This document shows positions 9,298 through 18,203 of a stretch of 56,921 nucleotides of DNA, in pieces (the first letter of the stretch is position 1; every line of letters starts with the position of its first letter). Source of the stretch: CAZRAL01 sp964598005 (GTDB taxonomy: Bacteria; Pseudomonadota; Gammaproteobacteria; Burkholderiales; Usitatibacteraceae); assembly GCA_964598005.1 (NCBI GenBank), contig CAZRAL010000012.1:1-56921 (forward strand), read 5' to 3'. Under the pieces are notes generated by a model. It saw only the letters and a program-made list of their open reading frames with translations. It was not told where the DNA came from and did no database searches. Position numbers and translations under genes: made by a program.

Positions 9298-10952
9298 ATA
9301 CTCCCCCTATAACGGATTCCGCCGCACGCACCGATTTTCATGCGCTTCGTTTCGATAACAGTTTTGTGCGCGAGCTGCCGGCCGATCCGTTAGTACAAAA
9401 TATACCGCGTCAAGTAAAAAATGCCTGCTATACGCAGGTTGAACCGACACCTGTGGCTGCGCCGCGATTATTGGCGTGGGCCGATGCGGTAGGCGAAATG
9501 TTGGGCGTCACCCGTCCTGATTCGTTCGACGGCGTAGCGGCCCAGGTGTTGGGGGGCAATCGGCAATTACCGGGCATGCAGCCGTATGCGGCACGCTACG
9601 GCGGCCACCAGTTTGGCCATTGGGCGGGCCAGCTTGGTGACGGCCGCGCCATTACATTGGGTGAGGTGATCTGCCCCGACGGACAACGTCGCGAACTTCA
9701 ACTCAAAGGTGCGGGACGGACGCCGTATTCACGCACGGCTGATGGCCGGGCGGTGTTGCGCTCCTCGGTACGCGAATTTTTGTGCAGCGAGGCGATGCAT
9801 TACCTTGGCGTGCCCACCACCCGCGCGCTCAGTTTGGTGGCGACGGGTGAAACCGTTGTACGCGATATGTTTTACGATGGCCACCCACAGGCCGAGCCTG
9901 GCGCGGTGGTTTGCCGCGTGGCACCTTCATTTGTGCGCTTCGGCAATTTTGAAATACTGGCCGCGAATGAGGAATTAGATTCGCTCAAGCGCCTGGCCGA
10001 TTATGTAATTGCCACACATTTCCCTGAATTGGGATTGGCGTCTTCTTCATCGTCAACTTCATCGGTCATTTATGCGCGCTGGTTTGAAGAGGTGTGCCGG
10101 CGTACCGCCGTCATGGTGGCGCACTGGATGCGGGTTGGATTTGTGCACGGGGTGATGAATACCGACAATATGTCGATACTCGGACTAACCATTGATTATG
10201 GCCCGTATGGCTGGCTGGAAGGTTTCGATCCCGGCTGGACGCCCAATACCACCGATGCGGAAGGGCGCCGCTATTGTTATGGCAATCAGCCGCAGATCGC
10301 GCGCTGGAATCTGACGCGACTGGCCGCCGCACTCGCCCCTCTTATCGAAGACACCGACGTACTCAAAGGCGGATTAATCGTATTTGAAGAAACTTTCTCG
10401 CGTACCGCACGACAGATGTTGGCGGACAAACTGGGATTGCGTTTAATCGACAAGCCTGGCGATGAAAAATTACTCAGCGATCTGCTAGCACTGCTGCAAA
10501 AAACCGAGACCGATATGACGTTGTTTTTTCGTGGTCTTGCGGCTGTTTCCATAGGTGCTAATGCCGAAGGAAAAACAAGGGACGATGCGAATGGATTGCT
10601 GGAGCCGCTGCACCGCGCATTTTATTCTGAAGATGTATTTGATTCGCCCTATCGTAACCATCTCGCCGATTGGATGCACCGATATCGGCTCAGAGTGCAA
10701 GAAGAAGGGCAAGCAAATGAGATGCGCCGCGCACAGATGAATCGTGCCAATCCCAAATATGTTTTGCGCAATTATCTGGCGCAGCAGGCTATCGATGCGC
10801 TTGAGCAAGGCGATGCATCAGTCCTGAATCGCTTGATGGATATATTGCAGCGCCCCTATGACGAACAACCGGAAAGTGACGACCTGGCCGCTCGCCGTCC
10901 GGAATGGGCGCGCAATAAGGCGGGGTGCTCCGCCTTGTCCTGCAGTTCATGA
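9294..10952 (+). CDS. selO: Protein adenylyltransferase SelO (YdiU/UPF0061)
   Basis: A 552-residue pseudokinase-fold enzyme that transfers AMP from ATP to Ser, Thr or Tyr hydroxyls of target proteins; in E. coli this links to redox stress. Family landmarks are YGGHQFGHWAGQLGDGRA, LKGAGRTPYSRTADGRAVLR with its reversed ATP orientation, and the catalytic/metal segment HGVMNTDNMSILGLTIDYGP. The protein ends with CSALSCSS, the conserved C-terminal double-Cys tail (selenocysteine in some eukaryotes). A low-complexity Ser run (SSSSSTSS, about 243-250) is unusual. It is the last gene of a four-gene overlapping operon, and nothing suggests truncation. Confidence 0.95.
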   Translation: MNTPPITDSAARTDFHALRFDNSFVRELPADPLVQNIPRQVKNACYTQVEPTPVAAPRLLAWADAVGEMLGVTRPDSFDGVAAQVLGGNRQLPGMQPYAARYGGHQFGHWAGQLGDGRAITLGEVICPDGQRRELQLKGAGRTPYSRTADGRAVLRSSVREFLCSEAMHYLGVPTTRALSLVATGETVVRDMFYDGHPQAEPGAVVCRVAPSFVRFGNFEILAANEELDSLKRLADYVIATHFPELGLASSSSSTSSVIYARWFEEVCRRTAVMVAHWMRVGFVHGVMNTDNMSILGLTIDYGPYGWLEGFDPGWTPNTTDAEGRRYCYGNQPQIARWNLTRLAAALAPLIEDTDVLKGGLIVFEETFSRTARQMLADKLGLRLIDKPGDEKLLSDLLALLQKTETDMTLFFRGLAAVSIGANAEGKTRDDANGLLEPLHRAFYSEDVFDSPYRNHLADWMHRYRLRVQEEGQANEMRRAQMNRANPKYVLRNYLAQQAIDALEQGDASVLNRLMDILQRPYDEQPESDDLAARRPEWARNKAGCSALSCSS

Positions 10953-10975
10953 TTGGGGAATTACAAGAGAGAACG

Positions 10976-12415
10976 TTAAAACACTTGCCGCGTGATGGCT
11001 TTTTTCGTGATGACATTAGGGGCATTATTAAAGGTATACGTCATGGTGGCATTGCTGGGGTCAGCGAATTCAAAAGTCACACTCCCCGCCTTGGTAACAT
11101 TCTTTTTGGTGCCATTCCACACCGAGGTAAGCGGCGTGCCTCCATTGACCTGATAAAGGTCGCCGGTACAAACAGATTTTTCAAGCGGGCAATTGGAAGC
11201 GACATACCACACCGGATTACCTGCTGCATCGTAGGTAAACCAGGCCGCAAAGATGATGCCGTATTGCTGGGTTAACGAAACGCCCCAACCTGATTCGTTC
11301 TGGTTCCACCATAAATCGGTGTAGTTGATTGCGGGTTCAGTCTCCCCTGTTGCAAAAATTTGTCGGGTAATGGTTTTGGAAACGATAGGAGTACCAGGTG
11401 GTAACGGATCAGGAATGATAGAACCAACAAGTGTTTTGTCGATAAAAGTAAAGGTGCCGTTGTTGGCATCTTTAAATACTAGATTTCCTTTCCCGACCAG
11501 GGTCGTAATCTTGCCCTCTGTTTTCCACGGCAAGGTAGGAGGAGTACCGCCGCTAACCTTGTAAATATCGCCATTGCAGCTATACGACGGAACAGCAGGG
11601 CAGGATGTACCGCTCGAATCCTCAGTGCAGACATTTGCGGATACCGGGCAATTGGGTATCGCGTACCAAACAGGCGCACCCGTTTCGTCATAAGTATAAA
11701 GTGCTGCGAAAATGATATTGCCATGGTGGGTAAGACTCATTCCCCAACCAGCTTCATCCGGGTTCCACCACAAGCCATGATAGCTGGGGCCGCTGATCTT
11801 GAGGGCAGTGAGTATTACTGCGAGGGTCGATTTCTGGATAATACCGTCCGTCGGGGTATTGGCGATAGGTAATTCGCTGAATGCGCCCCCTGCGTTGACC
11901 CGAGGAAGATTGGCGATGGTATCGACCGTTGCCATGCTGGCTGCACTTACACGTCCGAATACAGTGAAGCCGCCGTTTTGCGTATCGAGATTTGCTGAAT
12001 TATCGGCAAGATTGATGAACCACTCGGAGGTTGCGCTATTGGGATTGCCCCCAACTTTGGCCATGGCAATGGTGCCACGCAGATTCGAGTGAAGGAGATT
12101 AAATTCATTTACAACTGGTGGTTTTTTAGGAATAACGACGGGGCTATTGGAGGTACTATCCCAAATATAGCCGCCACCTTGAATGACGAAGCCAGGAATG
12201 CTGCGGTGAATGAATGAATTGTTATAGGCACCACTCTCTACATAGCTCAGAAAATTGGCCACGGTCTGTGGGGCATCAGTATCAAACAACTCGATGTCGA
12301 TAGGCCCCAGCGCGGTTTGCATTCTGACGGAAACTGCATGGCTGGTCGTTGGAAAAAGCATCAAAATGACAGCCAATTTAAAAGCGATAACAGCATAAAA
12401 ACGGATTGAAGACAT
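10976..12415 (-). CDS. Secreted cyclophilin-type prolyl isomerase with two WWN/GWG repeats
   Basis: A 479-residue exported protein. A signal peptide (1-27, ending TTSHA) is followed by a cyclophilin domain (about 29-195) with FIHRSIPGFVIQGG and NSATSEWFINLADN. It then has two copies of a domain opening LWWNPDEAGWGMSLTHHG and LWWNQNESGWGVSLTQQYG, each about 130 residues with conserved Cys pairs and ending TITRQ(I/V)F. Such WWN/GWG repeats occur in exported betaproteobacterial proteins of unknown role. The cyclophilin should catalyse proline cis-trans isomerisation in the periplasm or outside; the repeats may bind a surface ligand. The fusion is uncommon. The gene is convergent with selO and has 123 bases of upstream sequence. 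Confidence 0.88.
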   Translation of the reverse strand: MSSIRFYAVIAFKLAVILMLFPTTSHAVSVRMQTALGPIDIELFDTDAPQTVANFLSYVESGAYNNSFIHRSIPGFVIQGGGYIWDSTSNSPVVIPKKPPVVNEFNLLHSNLRGTIAMAKVGGNPNSATSEWFINLADNSANLDTQNGGFTVFGRVSAASMATVDTIANLPRVNAGGAFSELPIANTPTDGIIQKSTLAVILTALKISGPSYHGLWWNPDEAGWGMSLTHHGNIIFAALYTYDETGAPVWYAIPNCPVSANVCTEDSSGTSCPAVPSYSCNGDIYKVSGGTPPTLPWKTEGKITTLVGKGNLVFKDANNGTFTFIDKTLVGSIIPDPLPPGTPIVSKTITRQIFATGETEPAINYTDLWWNQNESGWGVSLTQQYGIIFAAWFTYDAAGNPVWYVASNCPLEKSVCTGDLYQVNGGTPLTSVWNGTKKNVTKAGSVTFEFADPSNATMTYTFNNAPNVITKKAITRQVF

Positions 12416-12538
12416 AGTGACCTCTATCGTTTCATCCCAATCAAAATATACTTGTTGTGGGATAGCGGGACGCTATTGTAGTCATTATGACGGTTTTGTT
12501 GCAACCTCCCACGCTGGCAACAGATGACCTATCTGAGT

Positions 12539-14461
12539 TTATCCGGGCGCAAAACTCACCCGCCGGAGTTCGCTGATATCGTCGTAACCTAGTCGGCCCT
12601 CAACGATTTCATAGCCCATCAAGGCAAACACGCGATTTTTGAGAAACAGCGGTCGCGCATTGCCGTACCAATCCACGCAGGAAGCGCGGCAATTATCTTT
12701 TTGCTTGACTTCAGGCTTGGCTGTTAACTCGCCTAATTCACCGAGTAGCAAATCTTCATTACGCAAAAATAGGACTGCTGCCGAGCCTTCGCGCAGTTGG
12801 CGGTACCCGGGGCGGCCCCCACCGACAATCGGCAAGCCGACGATGCCATTTTCTTCGCCTTCAGCTTTATAGAAAAACCCGTGGCTGCGCGTTTCACCCT
12901 GCGCAGCGTTTTCGCGTGTGAAGCGGTGCGGCACGCTGATATCGCGGTTCAAACGCACGCTGGAAAAAAGCAGATCTTTCCCCACCGTGCCAATGACTAC
13001 AGCATGTCGTCCCATCGCCTCAATGCGGTCTACACCATGCGGGAGCGACCGCGTTTGTACGGTGCCAGGCTCGGCCCAGCGCAAGGCATGCAGGACGTTC
13101 GAGCGGGGCGGGTTTGATTTGCCCCAGGTGCTACCATTTCCGTATAGCAGATAGGGGCCAATAAAACGGTTTTGCACGTTGTAACCCTGCGAACTGGGGA
13201 GCCGCCGGTAGTGATCTTTACCTGCGCTTTCGGTCCCGTCGCCGAACAGGCGCAGCGGTACACGTAGCAGCGCAGTGGCGCCAGTGCTCGATTCCGCCCC
13301 CCACATTGCTTCGCCACGACCAGTCGATCGCAACAAAACATTCAAATAACCGTCGCTACTTTCCAAAAAAGAAAATTGATCGATGGGGTTGCCACCGGTT
13401 TTTAATGCACTTGGCGCACTACCATCAAGCGGGATGCGAAAAACAGCCGATTGAGGGCGATTTTCATTTTGTATTTGCTGATAACCAGTCGTCCATACAT
13501 ATACCGAGCCTGCCGAAACGTAAAACACCCGGCCCGCTGGGCCTAGCACACCAGTGGCCTCGCATTCCATTTCACGCTTTGCCAAATCACACATGGTGAC
13601 GGTGTGCAAAGCCAATCCATAGGGCGCAATATCATCATCGGTACGGTAAATACGCGTAGCGGGTGCAATGCGTTTGAAGTCGCTCACACTGGCGTTCGGT
13701 CGCCACTTGCGCATAGCGGGGAAGCCCGCTAGCGTATCGCCATAAATGTTGAGGTAAAGCGGCGTATAGAAAATAAGCTTGTTGCCAATCAGCCGACTGG
13801 CGTAATTGCGTGAAGAGTAATAGTCGTTGGAGCGCAGATGGTACGTACCGCGGTGGCTGAGCAGGCCGGTTTGATCGATGTCGAAAAGCCCTACTTCGGT
13901 GCCGCCGCGCGCGTAAGAATAACCGATGACTACGATCGTGTTGCCGGTAATCAGCATCTCGTCATACCACGCACCGTTAGGGTCAATGCCGGGCCCATAA
14001 GCATCGATCTTTGAAACTGGTTTTAGCCCGCCGCTGGCTAAGCTGACAGTGAACAAGCGACCGCGGCGCAAGATAACCAGATAATCGCCATGCACCTTGA
14101 CGATACCACCCTCGTCGACGCCAGCAGTCTGAACGTTGGTCACCGATTCGCCATCGGCTTGGGGTTCGGCAACTTTTTCCAGTTCCATCGATTGCACGGG
14201 CATGCTTGCTGCAGGAGCAGGCGTGGCAATGGTGGTATCTGCCAGAGCGCTCGATGAAGCAGTGCTTGATGCACTACGACCTCGTTTAGCCGTGGATTCT
14301 AGGCGGGCACGCAATTTTTCCAGCCAGATCTTGAGTTCTGTTTCATTTTTAAAACTGGCGAGTGTTTTCTGCGCAGCACTGGTTGCTGCATGACTTACAG
14401 AAATGCCTGCAAGCATTAAACCGAGGACGGCGGCTAAGCAAAGACATAAAAGTGGCTTCAT
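12539..14461 (-). CDS. Exported beta-propeller domain protein (Beta_propel family)
   Basis: A 640-residue secreted protein. A signal peptide (1-25, ending SHA) is followed by a low-complexity Ser/Ala-rich linker (about 55-95) and then TNVQTAGVDEGGIVKVHGDYLV. That segment matches the start of the Beta_propel family (usual form TNVQVxGVDEADIVK), although here EGG replaces EAD. Repeated short beta-strand blocks fill the rest, with Cys pairs near residues 293/299 and 598/602. The role is unknown. AAAGGG lies ahead of ATG 14461. It is followed on the same strand by the cyclophilin-repeat protein, 123 bases on, so the two may form one secreted-protein unit. Its upstream region is shared with the divergent uspA operon. 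Confidence 0.82.
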   Translation of the reverse strand: MKPLLCLCLAAVLGLMLAGISVSHAATSAAQKTLASFKNETELKIWLEKLRARLESTAKRGRSASSTASSSALADTTIATPAPAASMPVQSMELEKVAEPQADGESVTNVQTAGVDEGGIVKVHGDYLVILRRGRLFTVSLASGGLKPVSKIDAYGPGIDPNGAWYDEMLITGNTIVVIGYSYARGGTEVGLFDIDQTGLLSHRGTYHLRSNDYYSSRNYASRLIGNKLIFYTPLYLNIYGDTLAGFPAMRKWRPNASVSDFKRIAPATRIYRTDDDIAPYGLALHTVTMCDLAKREMECEATGVLGPAGRVFYVSAGSVYVWTTGYQQIQNENRPQSAVFRIPLDGSAPSALKTGGNPIDQFSFLESSDGYLNVLLRSTGRGEAMWGAESSTGATALLRVPLRLFGDGTESAGKDHYRRLPSSQGYNVQNRFIGPYLLYGNGSTWGKSNPPRSNVLHALRWAEPGTVQTRSLPHGVDRIEAMGRHAVVIGTVGKDLLFSSVRLNRDISVPHRFTRENAAQGETRSHGFFYKAEGEENGIVGLPIVGGGRPGYRQLREGSAAVLFLRNEDLLLGELGELTAKPEVKQKDNCRASCVDWYGNARPLFLKNRVFALMGYEIVEGRLGYDDISELRRVSFAPG

Positions 14462-14860
14462 AGTTTTCCCTTTATGGAGTTAAGCTCTCTATTAAACGGG
14501 CAGATAATAAAAAAGGGTTAAAGATGATATCTATCTCATCCTTTTATCGAAGGTTGCATAAATGATGATAAGCTACCGCGCCTCTTATTTCCTCTATTTT
14601 GATGCTACTTATTTGAAGTTAATTTCCTTCGGGTTCGGTAATTTTTTGGTGATAAAAATGGAGTGGTTCGTGTAGATATATGCACCACACATACCGCTAA
14701 ACTGCGGGGTATAACGTGCGAAACGGCTCGCCGGTTATAAAATGCTCCCTTGATAAAAGGTGCCTTAATATTTTTAACCCTTAACCCTTAACCCTTAACC
14801 CTTAACCCTTAACCCTTAACCCTTAACCCTTAATTAACTCTTTACACAGAAAGATTGACT
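14462..14860. other. Divergent intergenic region (399 bp)
   Basis: This AT-rich region separates the beta-propeller gene from the UspA gene. It holds the heptamer array described separately and a single inverted copy of the unit, gggttaa, at 14515-14521. A -35-like ttgata occurs at 14750-14755, but I cannot pair it with a convincing -10. No small open frame with a ribosome site was found. Confidence 0.5.
14774..14829 (+). repeat. Eight perfect TTAACCC heptamers (microsatellite)
   Basis: Eight uninterrupted copies of ttaaccc, followed by a degenerate ttaatta. The array ends 31 bases before the ATG of the UspA gene, so it lies in its promoter or leader. Heptamer tracts of this purity are prone to slipped-strand change in length, which could alter promoter spacing or mRNA leader and so vary expression. 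Confidence 0.95.
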
Positions 14861-15286
14861 ATGCATGTATTAATTCCTGTTGATGGTTCAGCAAATTGTT
14901 TGCGTGCCTTGCAATACGTTCTGGATCATCGTGATATTTTTGGCGCACCGCCCCAGATCACACTGATCAACGTCCATTTACCCGTACCTTCTTCTTTAGC
15001 AAAAGCCTGGCTAGGACGCGATGTGGTCGATCAGTATTACGCCGAAGAAGCGCTGACCGCGCTTGCTCCCGCCCGCGAGATACTGCTGAAGCATCATGTA
15101 GCTGCGACCGAAATCTGGACGGTGGGCGAGCCCAGTGTTGAAATAAGCAAAGCCGCACAAACGCATGGCTGCCAGATGATTGTGATGGGCACGCATGGCC
15201 GTACCGCGCTTGGCAACCTGGTCATGGGATCGGTGGCAACACGCGTGGTCGCTGAGGCACAAATCCCTGTGCTGCTGATCAAATAA
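14861..15286 (+). CDS. Universal stress protein, UspA family
   Basis: A 141-residue soluble protein with the UspA fold. It begins MHVLIPVDGSANCLRAL and has the nucleotide-binding signature GTHGRTALGNLVMGS (G-x2-G-x9-G-S), so it probably binds ATP. I start it at ATG 14861; the frame could extend to TTG 14855, with no gain. UspA proteins accumulate in growth arrest and stress. It leads an operon with a beta-CASP hydrolase, a nucleoside phosphorylase and a PRPP synthase homologue, which makes a nutrient-limitation response plausible. The TTAACCC array lies just upstream. Confidence 0.92.
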   Translation: MHVLIPVDGSANCLRALQYVLDHRDIFGAPPQITLINVHLPVPSSLAKAWLGRDVVDQYYAEEALTALAPAREILLKHHVAATEIWTVGEPSVEISKAAQTHGCQMIVMGTHGRTALGNLVMGSVATRVVAEAQIPVLLIK

Positions 15287-15312
15287 ATTGCGCCAATAGT
15301 TTAAGCAAGCCT

Positions 15313-16671
15313 ATGGAACTGCATTTTCTGGGTGCAACGGGAACAGTCACCGGCTCGCGGTATCTGCTGAGCGGGCAGGGGCAATCACATCTGGTCGATT
15401 GCGGACTTTTTCAGGGCTTGAAACAACTGCGCTTGCGCAACTGGAGTCCGTTTCCTGTCGCGCCGTCACAAATCAGTGCAGTCATTCTGACCCATGCGCA
15501 TATCGACCACAGCGGTTATCTGCCGTTGCTGGTGAAACAAGGCTTTGTCGGCAAAATATACTGTAGCGCTGCTACCCGCGACCTGTGCCGTATCATGCTT
15601 CCCGACGCTGGGCATTTACAGGAGGAAGAAGCGCGCTACGCTAACAAACACACCTTTTCCAAACATAACCCTGCATTGCCGCTTTATACGGTCGACGATG
15701 CAAAGCAGGCGTTGAAACATCTGGCTGTTGTCGATTTTTATCGCGATGTTGTTTTGCGGCCGGGACTGTCGTTTCAATTATTGCCAGCGGGTCACATACT
15801 CGGTGCGGCGATGGTTGCGGTTAATGCAGAGGGCAAGCACTGCGTTTTTTCCGGCGATCTCGGGCGCAGCAACGATGCCGTGATGTCGCCCCCGGTGCGG
15901 GTTCGTGAGGCAGACTATCTGGTCGTCGAATCGACTTACGGCGATCGGCGGCATCCGCAAAACGACCCGGAAGCGGAGCTTGCAGCACACCTTAATCGTG
16001 CGCTTGACCGCGGCGGTGTCGTTATCGTCCCGGCATTCGCGGTGGGCCGCGCGCAAACGCTGTTGCATTATCTGGCGCGGCTGCGCCAGCGTCATGAAAT
16101 TCCGCCTGTGCCGATTTTTCTCAATAGCCCAATGGCTGTCGATGCGACGCGGATTTATCGCGATCATCATCAGGAGCACCGGCTTTCGGCGGACGAATGC
16201 AAGGCGGCATGGACGGTTGCACATATCGTCAATTCACCTGAAGAGTCACGCGCATTGAACGAACGCCACGGGCCAATGATCATCATTTCGGCGAGCGGAA
16301 TGGCGACCGGGGGCAGAGTGGTGCACCATCTCAAGGCCTTCGCCGCCGATCCGCGCAACATGGTGCTGTTCGCCGGGTTTCAGGCGATGGGGACACGCGG
16401 TGCCTCGATGACAAGCGGGGCGGAGGCGATAAAAATACACGGCGCGTATGTGCCGGTGCGGGCGGAAGTGGTGCAGATGAATAGCCTTTCTGCGCATGCC
16501 GATTACACGGAAATTCTCGACTGGCTGCGGGGATTCGAACGGCCTCCCCAAAAAACCTTTATTACCCACGGCGAGCCGCTGGCTGCCGACGAATTGCGCA
16601 AGCGCATCGAAGAAACCCTCGGCTGGCATTGCGAGGTTCCCGACTATCTCGAAAAAACCGTGCTCGCATGA
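15313..16671 (+). CDS. Metallo-beta-lactamase/beta-CASP hydrolase, RNase-like
   Basis: A 452-residue enzyme of the CPSF73/YSH1-like MBL-RNA specificity group. The zinc-binding motif HAHIDHSGYLP is at 61-71, followed by the metal ligand region AGHILGA, SGDLGRS, the beta-CASP domain (about 220-370) and the C-terminal RNA-specificity part containing SASGMATGGRVVHHL and SAHADY. These proteins act as endo- or exoribonucleases; the bacterial members are mostly uncharacterised. The gene follows uspA by 26 bases and its stop overlaps the next start (ATGA). This suggests that RNA fragments it releases may feed the nucleotide phosphorylase encoded next. A DNA substrate cannot be excluded. Confidence 0.88.
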   Translation: MELHFLGATGTVTGSRYLLSGQGQSHLVDCGLFQGLKQLRLRNWSPFPVAPSQISAVILTHAHIDHSGYLPLLVKQGFVGKIYCSAATRDLCRIMLPDAGHLQEEEARYANKHTFSKHNPALPLYTVDDAKQALKHLAVVDFYRDVVLRPGLSFQLLPAGHILGAAMVAVNAEGKHCVFSGDLGRSNDAVMSPPVRVREADYLVVESTYGDRRHPQNDPEAELAAHLNRALDRGGVVIVPAFAVGRAQTLLHYLARLRQRHEIPPVPIFLNSPMAVDATRIYRDHHQEHRLSADECKAAWTVAHIVNSPEESRALNERHGPMIIISASGMATGGRVVHHLKAFAADPRNMVLFAGFQAMGTRGASMTSGAEAIKIHGAYVPVRAEVVQMNSLSAHADYTEILDWLRGFERPPQKTFITHGEPLAADELRKRIEETLGWHCEVPDYLEKTVLA

Positions 16672-18203
16672 TGCAAGGGCCACCCGCGCCTGCTCAAGGG
16701 GCGCTGCACCGGTTGCGGCTGCGCCGCCTGGGTATCGACACCTACCAGGAGCCGGTCGTCTATATGCGCAGCGATTGCTACGCCTGCCGCGCAGAAGGTT
16801 TCGAGGCGCGTTCCCGCGTGCTGGTGCGCCTCGGCCAGCGCAGTCTGGTCGCCACATTGAATGTGGTGCACGGCGAAATGCTTCAGGTATACGAAGCCAG
16901 CCTCTCCGAAGCGGCGTGGCGCATGCTGGGCGCATGCGAAGGCGACGCCATCGAACTGGCCCATCCGCCCCCCGTTGCCTCGGAAAGTGCGCTGCGCGCC
17001 AAGGTATACGGCGGCACCCTCGGTACGGCAGACATGGAAGCCATTATTCGCGATGTGGTCGCCGGCCAATATTCGGATTTGCATTTATCCGCTTTTGTCA
17101 CCGCCTGTGCGGGCGACCGGCTGAACATAGCGGAAACGCTTGCCTTGACCGAAGCAATGATCCATACCGGCGAGCGTATCCATTGGCCCTATCCGGTCGT
17201 GGCCGACAAGCACTGCGTGGGTGGTCTGCCCGGTAATCGCACCACCTTGCTGATCGTACCCATCATTGCCGCTTTGGGGCTGCCCATCCCGAAAACATCC
17301 TCGCGCGCCATTACTTCGCCCGCAGGCACGGCGGATACCATGGAAGTGTTTTCGCCCGTGGATCTGGAGATTGCGGCTATTCGCCGGGTGGTCGAACGCG
17401 AGGGGGGCTGCATCGTCTGGGGAGGCAACGTACGATTGAGCCCGGCCGACGACATTCTTATCCGGGTGGAACGCCCGCTCGATTTCGATAGCGAAGGCCA
17501 GCTTGTCGCCTCGGTGCTTTCGAAAAAGGCGGCGGCCGGTTCCACGCACGTTGTCATCGATGTGCCAGTGGGGCCAACGGCCAAGGTGCGCAGCAGTGAA
17601 GCCGCACGCACCTTGAGCGAGCGTCTGGTACAAATCGGCAAGACAGTAGGCCTGAATGTGCGGGTCCTGCACACCGATGGCAGCCAGCCGGTGGGCCGGG
17701 GCATCGGGCCCGCACTCGAGGCGCGCGATGTACTGGCGGTGTTGCAAGGGGAAGCCGGCGCGCCGCAGGATCTGCGTGAACGCGCCCTCATGCTGGCCGC
17801 CGCCATTCTCGAATTATGTGGCGCTGCCCCAATAGGTGGCGGCTATAAGCTGGCCGAAGCGACACTGACCAGCGGCCGGGCGTGGCGAAAATTCCAGGCC
17901 ATATGCGAGGCGCAAGGGGCGATGCGCGAGCTGCCCATTGCCCAGCATACGCAGCCCATCGTCGCCCGTTGCGATGGCATGGTGACCGCGATAGATAATC
18001 GCAAACTGGCCCGCGCTGCAAAACTTGCCGGCGCGCCGCGTGATAAAGCAGCCGGAATCGAATTGAGTGTGCATCTGAGTCATCGGGTCACACGCGGACA
18101 GCCATTGTTTACCTTGCATGCCGATGCGCCGGGTGAACTTGCTTATGCACTTTCATATCTCGCCAGCGCAGGTGAAGTGATCGGCATTACGGAGCAAATG
18201 TGA
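16668..18203 (+). CDS. Type 2 thymidine phosphorylase / AMP phosphorylase-like enzyme
   Basis: A 511-residue phosphorylase. An N-terminal beta domain (about 1-90) is followed by a helical domain and an alpha/beta domain with KHCVGGLPGNRTTLLIVPI, the phosphate-binding KTSSRAITSPAGTADTMEV and GGCIVWGGN. This arrangement matches the archaeal AMP phosphorylase and 'putative thymidine phosphorylase type 2' family rather than E. coli DeoA. Archaeal members split NMPs with phosphate to a base and ribose 1,5-bisphosphate. I start it at ATG 16668, overlapping the previous stop; ATG 16671 is equally possible. The substrate is not certain, but linkage to a PRPP synthase homologue favours nucleotide rather than deoxynucleoside use. 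Confidence 0.87.
   Translation: MMQGPPAPAQGALHRLRLRRLGIDTYQEPVVYMRSDCYACRAEGFEARSRVLVRLGQRSLVATLNVVHGEMLQVYEASLSEAAWRMLGACEGDAIELAHPPPVASESALRAKVYGGTLGTADMEAIIRDVVAGQYSDLHLSAFVTACAGDRLNIAETLALTEAMIHTGERIHWPYPVVADKHCVGGLPGNRTTLLIVPIIAALGLPIPKTSSRAITSPAGTADTMEVFSPVDLEIAAIRRVVEREGGCIVWGGNVRLSPADDILIRVERPLDFDSEGQLVASVLSKKAAAGSTHVVIDVPVGPTAKVRSSEAARTLSERLVQIGKTVGLNVRVLHTDGSQPVGRGIGPALEARDVLAVLQGEAGAPQDLRERALMLAAAILELCGAAPIGGGYKLAEATLTSGRAWRKFQAICEAQGAMRELPIAQHTQPIVARCDGMVTAIDNRKLARAAKLAGAPRDKAAGIELSVHLSHRVTRGQPLFTLHADAPGELAYALSYLASAGEVIGITEQM

Noticed and set aside
14774..14829. Telomere-like array
   Set aside because: Heptamers of TTAACCC resemble some eukaryotic telomere repeats, but the array is short, internal and flanked by bacterial genes, so it is a microsatellite, not a chromosome end.
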